Shown here one piece after another: positions 22,930-33,944 of a stretch of 64,000 bases of DNA; positions within the stretch are counted from its first letter, which is position 1; every line of letters starts with the position of its first letter. Source of the stretch: Calliphora vicina (taxonomy: Eukaryota; Arthropoda; Insecta; Diptera; Calliphoridae); assembly GCF_958450345.1 (NCBI RefSeq), contig NC_088780.1:36355667-36419666 (forward strand), read 5' to 3'. The position numbers and the translations under genes were made by a program. The notes under the pieces are model-generated. The model saw only the letters and a program-made list of their open reading frames with translations, was not told the origin of the DNA and did no database searches.

Positions 22930-23204
22930 CTCAAATGCTGGAGTATTTGTCCTATTGAATTTAATAGTGTTATGCAGAGTGTGCTATCGGCAATGGCATA
23001 ACCAAGTTAAATTCACCAGTCAATAACAATGCGGGTGGGTGGAAAATTCACTATTAGTAGTTCTTTGTGGTTAACTAATTCAACGTGGCGGAATTAGTTC
23101 AATGCAGAAACTATGTACGTGAAATATGTGAAAATTACCACTGATATTGGGTGATCCAGATAATTTTTTTTTTTTACAAAACACACAACAATCGTTGCCC
23201 TTAT
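22930..23204. other. Possible body of the tRNA-derived repeat
   Basis: The sequence downstream of the tRNA-like head shows no other copy in the window, so its extent cannot be set. Confidence 0.3.
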
Positions 23205-23264
23205 TATATCTGAGGAGGGTATATAAGATTCGACACAGCCGAATCTAACACTCTTACATGTTAT
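23205..23264 (-). mobile_element. Helitron-like 5'-end fragment
   Basis: It contains 'ggagggtatataagattc', then a hairpin with one wobble change (ATTCGAC-ACA-GCCGAAT) and 'cactcttacatgtt'. Confidence 0.7.
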
Positions 23265-24645
23265 TATTAATTTTTGTTCTACAATCGAACAAATGGTTTA
23301 TAAACCTTTTGACTGATTGATAGGTAAACAAAACACAAAAGCAAATAAATAATAAATATTAGAAATGTATTATAAACGTTTATGTATAAGTATTTCATTT
23401 TCATTTCCATATTAATGATTTATGGTATTTTGTATACAAGAAATTAGTTTTTGGAATAATTGAATTATTGGACTTTAGGAACACTTTATAATGAGTGTAA
23501 GGCAAAATTAGCATGAAAAATGTGAAACAGAATACTTTAGGTTTTAAAAATAGAAAAAGTTATTTATAAAAATTTGTAAATATTTTTGAAATTCTATTGT
23601 TTCAAAGCAAAGAAATTTAAAATGGAATGATTAGTTTTATTTTAAGAGCCCAAATAAATATTAATAAATAGACAACGAACAGATGGCTTCGAAAAAACTA
23701 AATAAAATACTTAAGAATTTATTGGTAGGCCAGGACTTATTTTTTCAAAAAATTAATCTTTCATTATTCAAAGAATATTATTAAAAAAATATATTCTTTA
23801 TCTTCCAAATTTAAATGTTTATATGACCTTAGTCCAAATCTATTTAGAAGAAATATATATTTAAATTTCTTCATAACTCAACATGTTTAGCATGTTTCAT
23901 ATTAAAAATGAGTAAATTATTAGTAGTATTTTAAATATTCTTACTAAGAAACTAATACGTAGTATTATCTTGACATGTAAACAAACTGACATTTAAAATT
24001 TTGGACACTTTGACAGCTATCAATTTGCAAACTGTTAGTCAAACAGAAGCCAGACACGCGATCATTTTAAATAATTTTGAATTCATGCTATTTGATTTTA
24101 TTAATAGTTTATGGTTTTCAAATAATTCAACGTTCTAGCTTCATATCATAAATAGTCCCATATTGGCTGTTCACTCAGAAAGGGAGCTCCAAAATTCACT
24201 CAAGATTTGAAGCAAATAATAGAAAACACAATTAACCAGCAAAAAATATTATATTTTTTCAAAATTTTTTTTATTAAGGATATTACCAGCATTGCAATCG
24301 TCATTCTTATGATAAAGTTACAAATTGTGTTAAAAATAGTAAGAATCGGTCCATGATTTCATCTAGCCTCCATACAATTTTCTTCCCGAAATATTGGCAT
24401 AAAAGCCATACAGAATTCAACACAAATAGGTTTTGTTGAAAATAAAAAACACAAGTTGAAATTTATTGTGGATCAGTCGATATTTGACAATGCTGAAAAT
24501 CACTTGAATACACATAAATATCTATACCAAGTGAAATTCGATAAAAATAATTCCCATTAAAAAATTGCAGGACCGAAGTTTGTGAAGATCGTCCCATTAT
24601 CGGATACCACTTCTCATATGAAAACCACTTCTAAAAAACACAGAA
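23265..24645. other. Unique AT-rich stretch
   Basis: I find no gene and no match to the window's repeat families. Confidence 0.45.
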
Positions 24646-24649
24646 AAAA

Positions 24650-25214
24650 GTGTAAAAAAATTTGTCAAAAAGTCAAACGGAATCCTGCAATTCCTAAAAA
24701 TTGGAGCGAAAATCCCAAAAAATTGTATTTTTTACAATTTTGCTCTTAGGGTCCACATTACTTTCGGGGCTGAGAAAATACTTTGGGGATAATTAGGGAA
24801 CACATCAGGGTTTGCACAGCTGCTTTCCGTTTTCTGATCCCAGCTTTGGGATTTGTTTTTTTTAATAAAAAAAAGTTAAGTCACCTTTTCGTCCTTAAAA
24901 CTACTATTTTTTTTAATTTTTAAATTGAAAAACGTTTATTTTTGGATCCAAAATTGATATTGCTCTGAAATCTTTTGTGTATTTTTAATAATTTAGATTT
25001 CTAACTAATAAAAAAATCGAGTTTAATATAGTGGAGCCAAATTTTAAAATTTAATCTTTGAAATCGGATGGGAAACAAAAAAATGCACGTGTTTGACAAA
25101 TTTTAGATGTCAAAGGTACCATATTTTGAGCACCCATAGCGCCGCATTGTAGTTTCCATTTTAATAACTTAAACTCGAATACTCCTTGTCCTGATGTTGA
25201 TTCTGCCCCACTGT
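24650..25214 (+). repeat. CACAGTG-ended repeat family, copy 4 (internally deleted)
   Basis: It starts within the family at 'tttgtcaaaaagtcaaac', keeps 'cacatcagggtttgcac' and 'ttttggatccaaaattgata', and ends 'gattctgccccactgtgag'. Relative to copies 2 and 3 it lacks the left third and segments before both 'gttttttttaataaaa' and the right end. Confidence 0.7.
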
Positions 25215-25450
25215 GAGTTGTTCTCAAACAAACCAGACAGCTCAAAAGCCACACCAAACAGTGACTTTTTCAGCATACATTGGACACTCTTGGATCTCAT
25301 GTGGATTAAAATTCGACAATTTTGTTTATTGTAATACTAATGCATGCAGAAATGGAACTTATGACTGAATAATTTATGAAAATTAGGGTCATTTTCTGCT
25401 GTTCCAGGGCCTAATCAGTGAACACACGTCGTTGTCTATGGTCGTATACT

Positions 25451-27931
25451 TAGACTTGCCACCTTTTGAAATTTCCAAAACGGGACACCACTAAATGATC
25501 AGAGAACGATGGAAAAAAACCTGGAAAATTACCTAGTGTGGGTTATAGGACTTGCTGAGTACATTACAAATTGTGTCAAAAAATTTCAGAAACACCTTCA
25601 AATTCAGAAGTTATTCTGAAAAAACCGTTTACAGTGATGTTTTTCAACTTATCGATCTGTAACTCAGTCAGTTTTTGTTCAATTTTTATTTTTTAACGTG
25701 TTGGGAAAGAAAACTTATTACGCTTCAAAATGACATGCATTTATTGATACATTTGTAAGTTATAAGTATTGTTTTTGTTACGATCTTTTTTTATTTGAGT
25801 CGCTTTTCATTGCTTATTTTAATATGAAAGCTTATAAAAATTTATATCAATGTATAAAGAAAAGTTCTTAATAAAACATGGTTTTAATTTTTCAAATCGG
25901 ATGAAAACTGTAAAAGTTATACCTTATAGTAATACCTTTTTGAGTATTTTCTCCCCCAGCGCATATACATAAATGTAAAAAAAACGGTAAATATTTTCGA
26001 ACTTTTTTCGAAAAAGTTTAATAACTTTTGCAAATATAAACCGATTTTAATAAGTAATATCTCCTTTTTGTCTATATAAAATTGTCTTTAAAGCTCTGTG
26101 CAAAAAAAAATTGGTTTTCATAGAAAAAAATTAAAATAACTATTGTTGAATTTGAAAAATTACGAAAAAAATAAAAAAAAATTAACTTTTTTAATAACTC
26201 AAACAATTTCTTAGATTATGCGTTGTATGCATGCATAACATGAAAGCTTAATTTTTTAACTATCTATAATTTTTTAAAATTTTGAAATCGGTTTTAAAAT
26301 GTCTGAGTTAGAGGTATTGAAGTACTACCTACCCTAAAACACTTGTTTCAAAATATGTAACTCAAAATTTTGAGGGTGTTCAAAATCTTTGAAAACGGTT
26401 TTAGCATGTCCAACCTCCATGACCTAATGGCATACAACCTCCATTAGGTCGCTTTTCAAGTTCTGACAAAAAGGGTTATTTTGAAGCAGTGTTATTATCC
26501 TATTTTATTTATTAAAATCAACAATAACACATTAATTTTAATTGTGTAAAATCTGGAGAACTATTACTGTGAAAGTCTTCGAACTTTATACAGGAGTAAA
26601 TAGTTATTTTCGAATATCTGGAGAACTATAATTGTGGAAGTCTTAAAATGTTGCCCTAATATCACCCTTACTATTCTACATTTTTTTGGGTGAAAATGTT
26701 ATTGTGTTAGTGGGCGTGGCATCTTTCATACAAAGTAAATAGTTAATTTCGAATATCTGGAGTACTATAATTGTAAAGTATTTAAACTTTGTATGAATCA
26801 AATTCTTGTCACTATACGGAGATTTGCTGAAAATGGGTGAGATTGAATTTTTTAAAGTAAATAGTTATTTTCAAATATCTGGAGTACTATAATTGTGAAA
26901 TTCTTCAAACTTTATATGAATCAATTTCATATCACGACATGAAGTTTAACCAAATTGGGAAGAATCGGAACAAGGTTTAAGTCACCTACCACACAAAGGA
27001 AAATAAATATTTTCAGAACTATAATTGCGAGATTCCTCAAACTTTGTCCGACAGCTCACTTATCATTTTACATAGTTTGGCTGTAAAATGGTCGGGATTG
27101 GATTAGTGGAAGTGTCACCTCCATACAAAGTATATAGTTAATTTCGAATATCTGGAGTACTATAATTGTAATGTATTTAAACTTTGTATGAATCAAATTC
27201 TTATCACTGTACAGAGTTTAGCTAAAATGGTCTAGATCGGAACAGTGGGTGTGAAACTTTCCATTCAAAGTACATAGTAAATTTTGAATATCTGGATAAT
27301 TAAAATTGCGAGATTCTTCAAACTTTGTCTGAAAATTTATTTTTTATAATTTTACCTAATTTGTTTCACCTCATTAAAAAAATAGTTTATAAAATCTTTA
27401 AAATTTTTATATTTTACTACGTAGGAGTAACGAAGCGCATCGATTTATTTAATAAAGTTTACCTATTTCAGTCCATAATTTAAAATTTGTATTTTTAATC
27501 GCTTTTATCAGCTTTTTTATTATTATTTGAAGTAATAAATTCAATTCCATTTCAATGGACCAACAACTCACCTTTAACTAAAGGTACAAGCATCCTAGAG
27601 TGAGTATCGTGCCATTTATTTTTCATGAAAGTTAAATAATGTTTACTAATGAGTTTATTAAAACTCATAGAAGTTAATGCACTAAGTACCTATGTATATT
27701 GTTAAATAGTGATATTCAGTTTTTAGAAAATACTATATTTCAGAAAATAAAGCATCCTTGTCGGTATTTTCAATTTTTGATTTTTTTATATTTTTTGTGG
27801 TAATTAATGAAAAAGTTATGTTTTTTTTTAAACGGGACAAATGGCGTCCCGTTCAGAGTATCGCCGGGACACGGGACATTCGACTCTAAAACTGGTCTGT
27901 CCCGACGAAAACGGGACGGTTGGCAAGTCTA
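25451..27931. mobile_element. hAT-like non-autonomous element, 2481 bp, TSD CGTATACT
   Basis: The 8-bp sequence CGTATACT flanks the element (25443-25450 and 27932-27939). The ends are TAGACTTGCCACC and, inverted, TAGACTTGCCAACCGTCCCG, which fit hAT termini. The right 120 bases carry six or more cgggac/gtcccg motifs; the left end has one. The interior holds AT-rich filler (25640-26450), a degenerate tandem array (26540-27330) and 'aacgaagcgcatcg', but no transposase. The 67- and 68-codon frames at the right end lie in the terminal region and are not genes. Confidence 0.8.
26540..27330 (+). repeat. Degenerate tandem array, units of about 120-145 bp
   Basis: Seven units carry variants of 'cgaatatctggagtactata', 'attgtgaa', 'cttcaaactttgtatgaatc'; starts lie near 26551, 26609, 26750, 26871, 27010, 27145 and 27288. 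The same units occur in both palindrome arms at 4.6-5.2 and 6.3-6.85 kb. Non-coding. Confidence 0.75.
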
Positions 27932-27939
27932 CGTATACT

Positions 27940-28339
27940 TTCAGCTTCTGGCTCAAGTCAGGATGCAAAATTCAGGAAGTTGTGGTCTACGAAAAGATGA
28001 GTTCTTGTGAGCGACGCGAAATAGAAGAAGTTGCCCAAGGACAATGAAAGTTGGCACATAGGCATTTTTTGTTTGAATCAATAAAAATCGAAAACTCAAA
28101 ATGATCCGCCCACTTTTACGCCCACTTCCCATACAACTTGTATTGAAAAAGTGGCATAACTCCCTTGATTTTTAATGCATTTACTCAATTTTCACAAGAA
28201 ATAACTACTATAATTGTAGAATAGGCTCCTAAAAATATATATCCGCCCACTTTTACGCCCATCTCCCATAGAAAAAACAAATAGAAAAAACATGAATAAT
28301 CATAGTCTTTTAATAATTTCACTGTGCTAGTTGAAAAAA
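27940..28339. repeat. Flanking sequence with a duplicated 'gcccacttttacgccca' motif
   Basis: The motif 'ccgcccacttttacgccca' occurs at about 28108 and again at about 28242, each followed by 'cccat'. It resembles the gtgggcgtggc motif of the degenerate units. No gene is seen; the frame running in from the hAT end stops at about 28047. Confidence 0.45.
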
Positions 28340-29486
28340 CTGTCAAGCGGGGCACCCAGCGGCTTAATCTAATTCGGGTACGCTGAATTCAGTGATGCTA
28401 ACCGTTTTTTAGGTTAGCTGGTATTTTCGAGATATACCGTTATTTCGAAAATGGAGAGGTTGAGCAACATATATTCGCGTAACTCAAAAACGGTTTATTT
28501 TATTGAACAAGCTGAAAAAACCGAAATTCCGCAACAAAATTACCTTTAAGCAAATTTTGACATGTTTTTAATCTTCGGAGTTATTTTACAAATATAAATA
28601 TTTTTTTAGAAAATTTTCGAAATTTTTGGTTTTTAAAACTGCATTAAAAATTGGAAAATGCGTATACGCTCTTAATTTTTAAATTCAAATGCATATAACT
28701 TTGGAGACAGTCACGATTTGTAAACAATTCTATTTTTGTTTGACATATACATTTGTAGTTAGTCCAATAAAAGAAAAAAAAATGCGAATATCTCCTAAGC
28801 TTTTTGAAATCGGAACACAAACGAAGAAATAGGATCGTTTTAAAAATTGATCATACCCGAGTCCTACTTTGGGGACCCCTGGCCGCACCTCTGGTAGACT
28901 CATGCGGTCTAAATTCAAACTCATAACTCGACAACACTTCTTCTTTGCGCGTGTCAAATTTCTTTCAAATCGGACTAAGGGTTTAGATTTATTTCCTTTT
29001 TTTTTCTGTACCACTGTGCACTGCACGATGTAGCTACTTACTACGAGTTATGTATTTTGATAAAATATTAGGGGATATTTCTATAATTTTTTGTGAATAA
29101 AATGAAAAGTTGTGGACAGATTTTATTTATTTAGAGCTTGTTTTATTTGGAACTTCGTGCATTTTTAAATTTTTGATGCCGTTTTAAAACCAAAAACTTC
29201 TAAGTTTTTCTAAAAAATTATTTTTTTTGCCAAAAAAAAAATTATATTTCTAAAACTGCGAATATTATAAACATGTTAAGATTAGCTCGAAGGTAATTTC
29301 GTTGGGGAATTTCGGTTTTTTCTGTTTATTCAATAAACTAAACCGTTTTTTAGTTACGCGAATATATGTTGTGCAACCTCCTCCATTTTCGCTCTCGAAA
29401 ATACGAGCTAACCTAAAAACACGGTTAGCACCACTGAATTCAGCGTACCCGAATTAGTTTAAGCCGCTGGGTGCCCCTCTTGACAG
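28340..29486. mobile_element. 1147-bp inverted-repeat element
   Basis: The outermost 65 bases of each end match with about three differences and begin CTGTCAAG, then 'ggggcacccagcggctta', 'attcgggtacgctgaattc' and 'gctaaccg'. Weaker pairing continues to about 300 bases per arm (28340-28640 and 29170-29486). Both flanks are A-runs, so a target duplication of A's is possible but uninformative. The middle holds a CACAGTG-family relative. No transposase is seen. Confidence 0.75.
28660..29030 (+). repeat. Diverged CACAGTG-family relative inside the inverted-repeat element
   Basis: Shared order with 12460-12920: 'gcatataactttggagac', 'tcatacccgag', 'tttgggg', 'ctcataactcgac', 'caaatcggac', ending 'ctgtaccactgtgcac'. 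The minus-strand 98-codon frame over it is a by-product. Confidence 0.55.
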
Positions 29487-29524
29487 AAAAAAAGTGTCAA
29501 TTTCGTGCATAGTGTTTTTAATCA

Positions 29525-29867
29525 TTATGTATTTATAAATGGATCTGAAGACGATAAAAGATTATGTATTACGTCTTCATTAGTGGCTACAAGTCCAATT
29601 CTTCACGAATGATGTAATCTATAGGCTCTATAGTCTTTATTCCTCGCTTCATGAGCTTCCACGGACAGCATACCTGATACAAATAATCAATTAAAATGTA
29701 AAAAACAAAAATGAAGTCATCGAATAAGAGCCTTTAGATAGAGACACACCTATTGGCAGAATATCTTCTGCTATAATTTTGCTACCATGCACCAGAATCT
29801 TATGCACAGCTACAGGCATGTAGTACCAGACATATGGCAACAACAACATGCATGAACGAAAATTCAT
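29525..29867 (-). pseudogene. Broken C-terminal fragment of a repeat-associated insect protein, with an apparent intron
   Basis: On the minus strand, 29867-29750 reads from a Met through 'VHKILVHGSKIIAEDILPIG'. A 76-bp segment, 29749-29674, starts GT and ends AG. Reading resumes at 29673 in phase 1 as 'MLSVEAHEARNKDYRAYR'. A TGA at 29605-29603 stands where an arginine CGA is likely. Past it the same frame stays open with 'IGLVATNEDVIHNLLSSSDP' and stops at 29525. Removing the segment joins the two halves without a gap. From memory, the pattern HG..II..LPIG...EARNK.Y...TNED....L..SDP is shared by many uncharacterised, repeated insect proteins linked to transposons. The upstream bulk of the protein is absent. 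Function unknown; not translatable as it stands. Confidence 0.65.
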
Positions 29868-30345
29868 GTTTTTTACTTTATCACTTTATAGTTTTTACTG
29901 TTTTTTTTTTGGAAAGGAGCAGGTAGGAGCAGTTGATTTTTTTTAGCTTTTAGCTGAGACTTCAAGCTGTAATTTGACATCTTTCGTTAAACAGCGTTCC
30001 ACAGCGCTAGAAAGATGCAGTCCACTGAAGTTGATGAACATTGAAATTTTGATGTTGTTTATATTTTGCTTTACGAAATTTTTTATATGGCACTTTTTCC
30101 AACCTTTTTTAATGCAAATCTCATCTACTACAATTTTCATTTACAAAAATATACAACAAAGTCAAATGATAAGTTTACTGTAATTGTACCAAAAGATTGA
30201 ATATACAGTAAATTTGCATGCCATTTCAAACAAGCGAACATATATGAACTTCGAGCGTGTCTGTCCAAAAAAATGATAAATATATCAGCCTAATATTACG
30301 GAATCATAATATTCAGATATCTGACAACAAAATACCAAAAAATTA
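29868..30345. other. Unassigned stretch
   Basis: Overlapping 65- and 69-codon frames on opposite strands at 29943-30183 show no recognisable motif. No repeat end is seen. Confidence 0.4.
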
Positions 30346-30359
30346 TCCAAATCGGCGAT

Positions 30360-30590
30360 GATGAAAAAATGAATTTCGGCCACTCTTCAACCAATGTGCG
30401 GCGTGGGTTCATTGTTTACTGAACCAGTGGACTCAAATTTATCCAACACTCTGAAGTAGTCCTCTCAGTATGACGATTAAGGCGATCGTAAAATGGAAGA
30501 ATCGTGCGGAACATTGCCCGAACAGAACTCCCATTTTGATAAAAATAATTTTATCATTTGAAGGTGTTGTTGATCGTTATATCCATCCAT
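30360..30590 (-). pseudogene. mariner transposase, frameshifted N-terminal fragment (copy 1)
   Basis: The start is the ATG at 30590-30588 (M-D-G-Y-N-D-Q-Q-H-L-Q-M-I-K-L-F). After a +1 shift the text reads 'YQNGSSVRAMFRTILPFYDR', then 'LNRHTERTT'. After another shift it reads 'FRVLDKFESTGSVNNEPTP', followed by a stop. These are the hallmark segments of the mariner DNA-binding domain: NG.SVRA.FR, FYGRHNRPTE.T and KFE.TGSV...PTP. At least two frameshifts and one stop are present. Beyond 30360 a few family-like words follow, but the catalytic D,D34D domain is not found. A second relic with the same start is at 31363-31470. Confidence 0.8.
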
Positions 30591-31362
30591 GGTCATTTGG
30601 CAAAACCAACTGTTATCTTCAATCATAGATCATAATAATCCCAAAATTTTACTTTTATGAATAATGATTTTCTTCAAATAATTTTCCATTAAATTATAAT
30701 ATCAATTATGTAAAATGTGGAAAATTTCATGATAACTCATCTTTTTATCAAAACAAATGAAATTTTTTGGCTAAACATTAATTGATCACCCCATTAATCA
30801 GTTAAGTAAGCCTATCAACAAATTATTTTTATGGCCAAAAAAAACATTTTTCTTTCAAATTGTTTAGTATACGTCATATACCAAAATAGAAACAACATTA
30901 ACACCGGCTAATTGGCCAATTAAAAAAATACTAGAACTATGAAAAATGTCTATAACAAATAGCTTTATTAAAATTGCAAACATTTCTAGATTTAACCCGT
31001 ATAGTAATTTAATAGAATAGTAATAAAAATAATAATTAATTTAGTTCTTTATTGTTATTAGTTTCAGTTTCAGGTAAAATTATCTAATAAAAGACAATTT
31101 TGCAACCATTTAAGACGTAAATTGTGTCATTTGTGTTCTTGCATTTGTTTCATGCTAATTGCTGGTAATTAAGTTTAAAATACTTTTATTATATTTGCTA
31201 TTATTTAAGCAAATGCATGTTTTCATATGTATGCAAAAAGACATTGCGGATTATATAAAAAACCCAGTATATAAAGGGTATTTCATTAAGCGCTTATTTT
31301 CTTTAAATTTAAATAAAATAAAAAAACAATTTTTTTAATTCATTTGAAAGGCCTATCCAAGC

Positions 31363-31560
31363 CATTATGTAATAAATATAGAATCGTGGAAATGTTGCTC
31401 TAACAAAACACAAATTTTGATAAAACAATTTTATCATTTGCAAGTGTTATTGAACTCTATATCCGTCCATAGTCCAAATGATAGTCAATTCGACTGATGT
31501 AGCTTCAACAATATGGCTGCTATCAACTGTCAAAGTTCGGAAGACCCTTTAGTATTTACA
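31363..31560 (-). pseudogene. mariner transposase start and leader (copy 2)
   Basis: ATG at 31470-31468 gives 'MDGYRVQ', a TAA, then 'HLQMIKLFYQN' and 'FVRATF'. This parallels copy 1 codon by codon and is preceded by a leader (31471-31560) with 'tttgacagttgatagcagcc'. Only about 35 codons remain. The TAA corresponds to CAA (Gln) in copy 1, a single change. Confidence 0.7.
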
Positions 31561-32224
31561 TACGAAAAGTAAATCTTTAAAGTCATTAAAAATTCTAGAC
31601 AGATATTAAGACATTAATTTGTCAACAAAAAAAAAAGAAGAAAGAAACTTAAAAAGCTAACATCAAATATACAATAAATGCCTTAAATAAATAAGAAAAA
31701 TATGTACATTTAACAAGAATAATAAACATAAAATAAAATTAAATAAAGTAAATGTGATTAAAACGAAAAACATACAAAATTTTTTATAAAAACACAAATC
31801 ACATAAACATTTATTTTTGTGCAAATTTATATCAGCTGCTTGGATAAAAAGTTAATGGACTACCACGAATTTTAAATACCTCTATAATAGAAATTGTTAA
31901 TAAAATAAAAGAGAGAAAAAACATACATCCTATTTATGTCGCTGATATTCTAATAATCTGCAAAATGTGGGTTTTTTGATCATCAATAGGGTAACATAGA
32001 GACGATACGTAATTGTCAAAAAACTTATTCTCACAATAACAAAATACGCTCATGTCAATGTATTTTGTTGTTGAATCAGACATACCTTTTTTTTTGAATT
32101 TTTGTTTTGACAAATCGGAATGTCTCGTCTCTATGTATAATTATCTATCACCCCAGCAGTTAAGAAAGGAATTGTCACTAATGTCTGATTACTTGGCTGG
32201 CTCCAATAAATACTATTACGTTTT
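31561..32224. other. AT-rich stretch
   Basis: The 60-codon frame at 32052 has no motif and no gene is recognised. Confidence 0.4.
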
Positions 32225-32672
32225 TACCTTTTAAAAACGGTGTTTTTTTTAAAAAAAACGGATGCTTTTAATAGCAAACAAAATCAGGTTAGTAGTTTAT
32301 TTATTCACAGTAATTACACACTTTATAATGTACAAGAATAGAGTTGATGTTAACTCTAAGAGCGCCTATGATAAACTGAACACCGCTGCCACTATTTACA
32401 CACAACGGCATCTTCCTTCCAGTAGCTTCATGAAGGTTATATTTCTACAATGATCAACTCAAAGCTTTTATTCACTCAAAGCTTTTATTCACAGTATGTG
32501 CCACAGATATGTTAATCATGTTCACAGTTATATTAACTGCTGTTAATCGGCCGATAAATAACATTGTCCGCAATTAGAGATCTCCAGAAATAGAAATGTT
32601 GAGAAACATGATGCAACTAGAAACCAGCCATTAGAAACCGTTATATTTGAAGTCAAATACAATTTCATAACA
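32225..32672 (-). repeat. Degraded LTR, minus orientation (copy A)
   Basis: In reverse complement it begins TGTTATGAAATTG at 32672, passes a decayed TATA region (tatttacacacaac near 32394) and ends in the 'accgtttttaaaaggtaaaa' motif at about 32225. It is alignable with 33103-33699 but clearly diverged. Assigned to one LTR family with 33.1, 39.0 and 46.5 kb. Confidence 0.6.
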
Positions 32673-32689
32673 ATATATTTTTAATCATT

Positions 32690-33045
32690 TGATACGTTGG
32701 TGCTCTTTGTAGAGCAAAGAGAAGTCAATTGGTTACTTTATCCATCCCATTTAATCTAGCTTGATGACAATTGTCTCTTAAGTGTCTCTAAGTAATCTAG
32801 AGAGTAGTCACATTAAACGTTAATTGTGTACTGAATTTTTTATGAATGTTTTATACAAATTGTGTTGATTTGTCATACAGTTTTTGTTTTGCTCAAGTAT
32901 ACTGACATCCCATGTAACATAGCGTGAAGTTAATTGTCACCTTAGTGTCCCTAAGTAACGTAGACTGAAGTCACTTTAAACGTTTATAACAACACTTTAA
33001 AAAGTAGTTATTTTACCCACCGAATATTGAAGAGTTGTCTGAGAC
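32690..33045. repeat. Two related blocks between LTR-like copies
   Basis: Blocks near 32740-32825 and 32905-32990 share 'catcccat', 'tctaagtaa', 'gtagtcac'/'gaagtcac' and 'ttaaacgtt'. A third copy is at 37185-37310 (agtatctctaagtaatctag). This may be a remnant of the retrotransposon interior or untranslated leader. No coding frame is recognised. Confidence 0.5.
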
Positions 33046-33102
33046 AGGGTTATTTAAAAAGCAATCAGTTATTGGACTGTCAATGATATTTTTACGTTTT
33101 AA

Positions 33103-33699
33103 CCTTTTCAAAACGTTGGTTTATTTCCTTTAAATAAACCGGATACTTTTGACTGATAATAAAAGCCGTTTAGTAGTTTGAAAATTGTAACAACTCTTTA
33201 TTTATTTAAAATGTACAACAACCACAGAATTAAATAGTCATTCAATGTTTTTTATACACGTTTTTAAATTCGCAGAAATACAGACACACTTTATAATGTA
33301 CACGAATTCACTTGAAAAACACAGCACTCAGTTGATATTTATTAGAAAAGCGTCTCTGATAAACTCACTCACTACTACAAGCTCTGCCACTATTTATAAC
33401 ACTGCCATCTGCACTCTAGATTTCTCTTTAACTGTCTAGAGGTTTCTAATACATACGCCATCTGTGGTGTACTTTCTACAATGTTCTTTAACTGAATTTT
33501 CGAATTCGAATATACGGTCGCAGCAAACAGCGTTGCCAACTTATTATCAATGGTCAACTGAAAGCTTTTATTCAATGTTTATAATACCCACAGATATGTT
33601 ACAGTTTGCTATTACAGCACTGTTATTTGAAAGCATTAGGCTTCTTTTAAATCAGCCGTTAAAATCGTTATATTTGAATTCAAGTACAATTTCGTAACA
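33103..33699 (-). repeat. LTR, minus orientation (copy B, most complete)
   Basis: In reverse complement it starts TGTTACGAAATTGTACTTG at 33699. It then has 'gaatattcgaattcg' type sequence, 'agttaaagaacattgtag', a TATA box TATAAATA (33391-33398 as tatttata), and a 3' side with 'aaaggaaataaaccaacg'. Length about 600 bp. No adjacent gag or pol. Copy A lies 430 bp away in the same orientation, but the divergence argues against one intact insertion. Confidence 0.7.
33391..33398 (-). promoter_or_regulatory. LTR TATA box
   Basis: TATAAATA followed by gtggcag on the minus strand; the same context is present on the plus strand at 46773-46780. It is the likely Pol II promoter of the LTR family. Confidence 0.55.
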
Positions 33700-33944
33700 A
33701 TATGTTCTTTAACTGATGCCAATTAGCATCCGTACATGTTAACTCTTTCAGCCACAGTTTTATGTGTTTTAAGTTTATAATCAAAATAATTGCATTAATT
33801 AGGATTCATATATTATGAAAAATAAGAAAAAACTATAAATACAGCCAAAATTAGGTGGTAAGATTATTAACCACCATGGCGGTTGGAGTTAAAAATAATT
33901 TTGGCAAAATTTTCTGAACCAAACAAACGAAATAGCTGTGTAGG

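Noticed and set aside
27807..28047. Two overlapping frames of 67 and 68 codons
   Set aside because: They run through the right terminus and target duplication of the 2.48-kb hAT-like element, so they are not genes.
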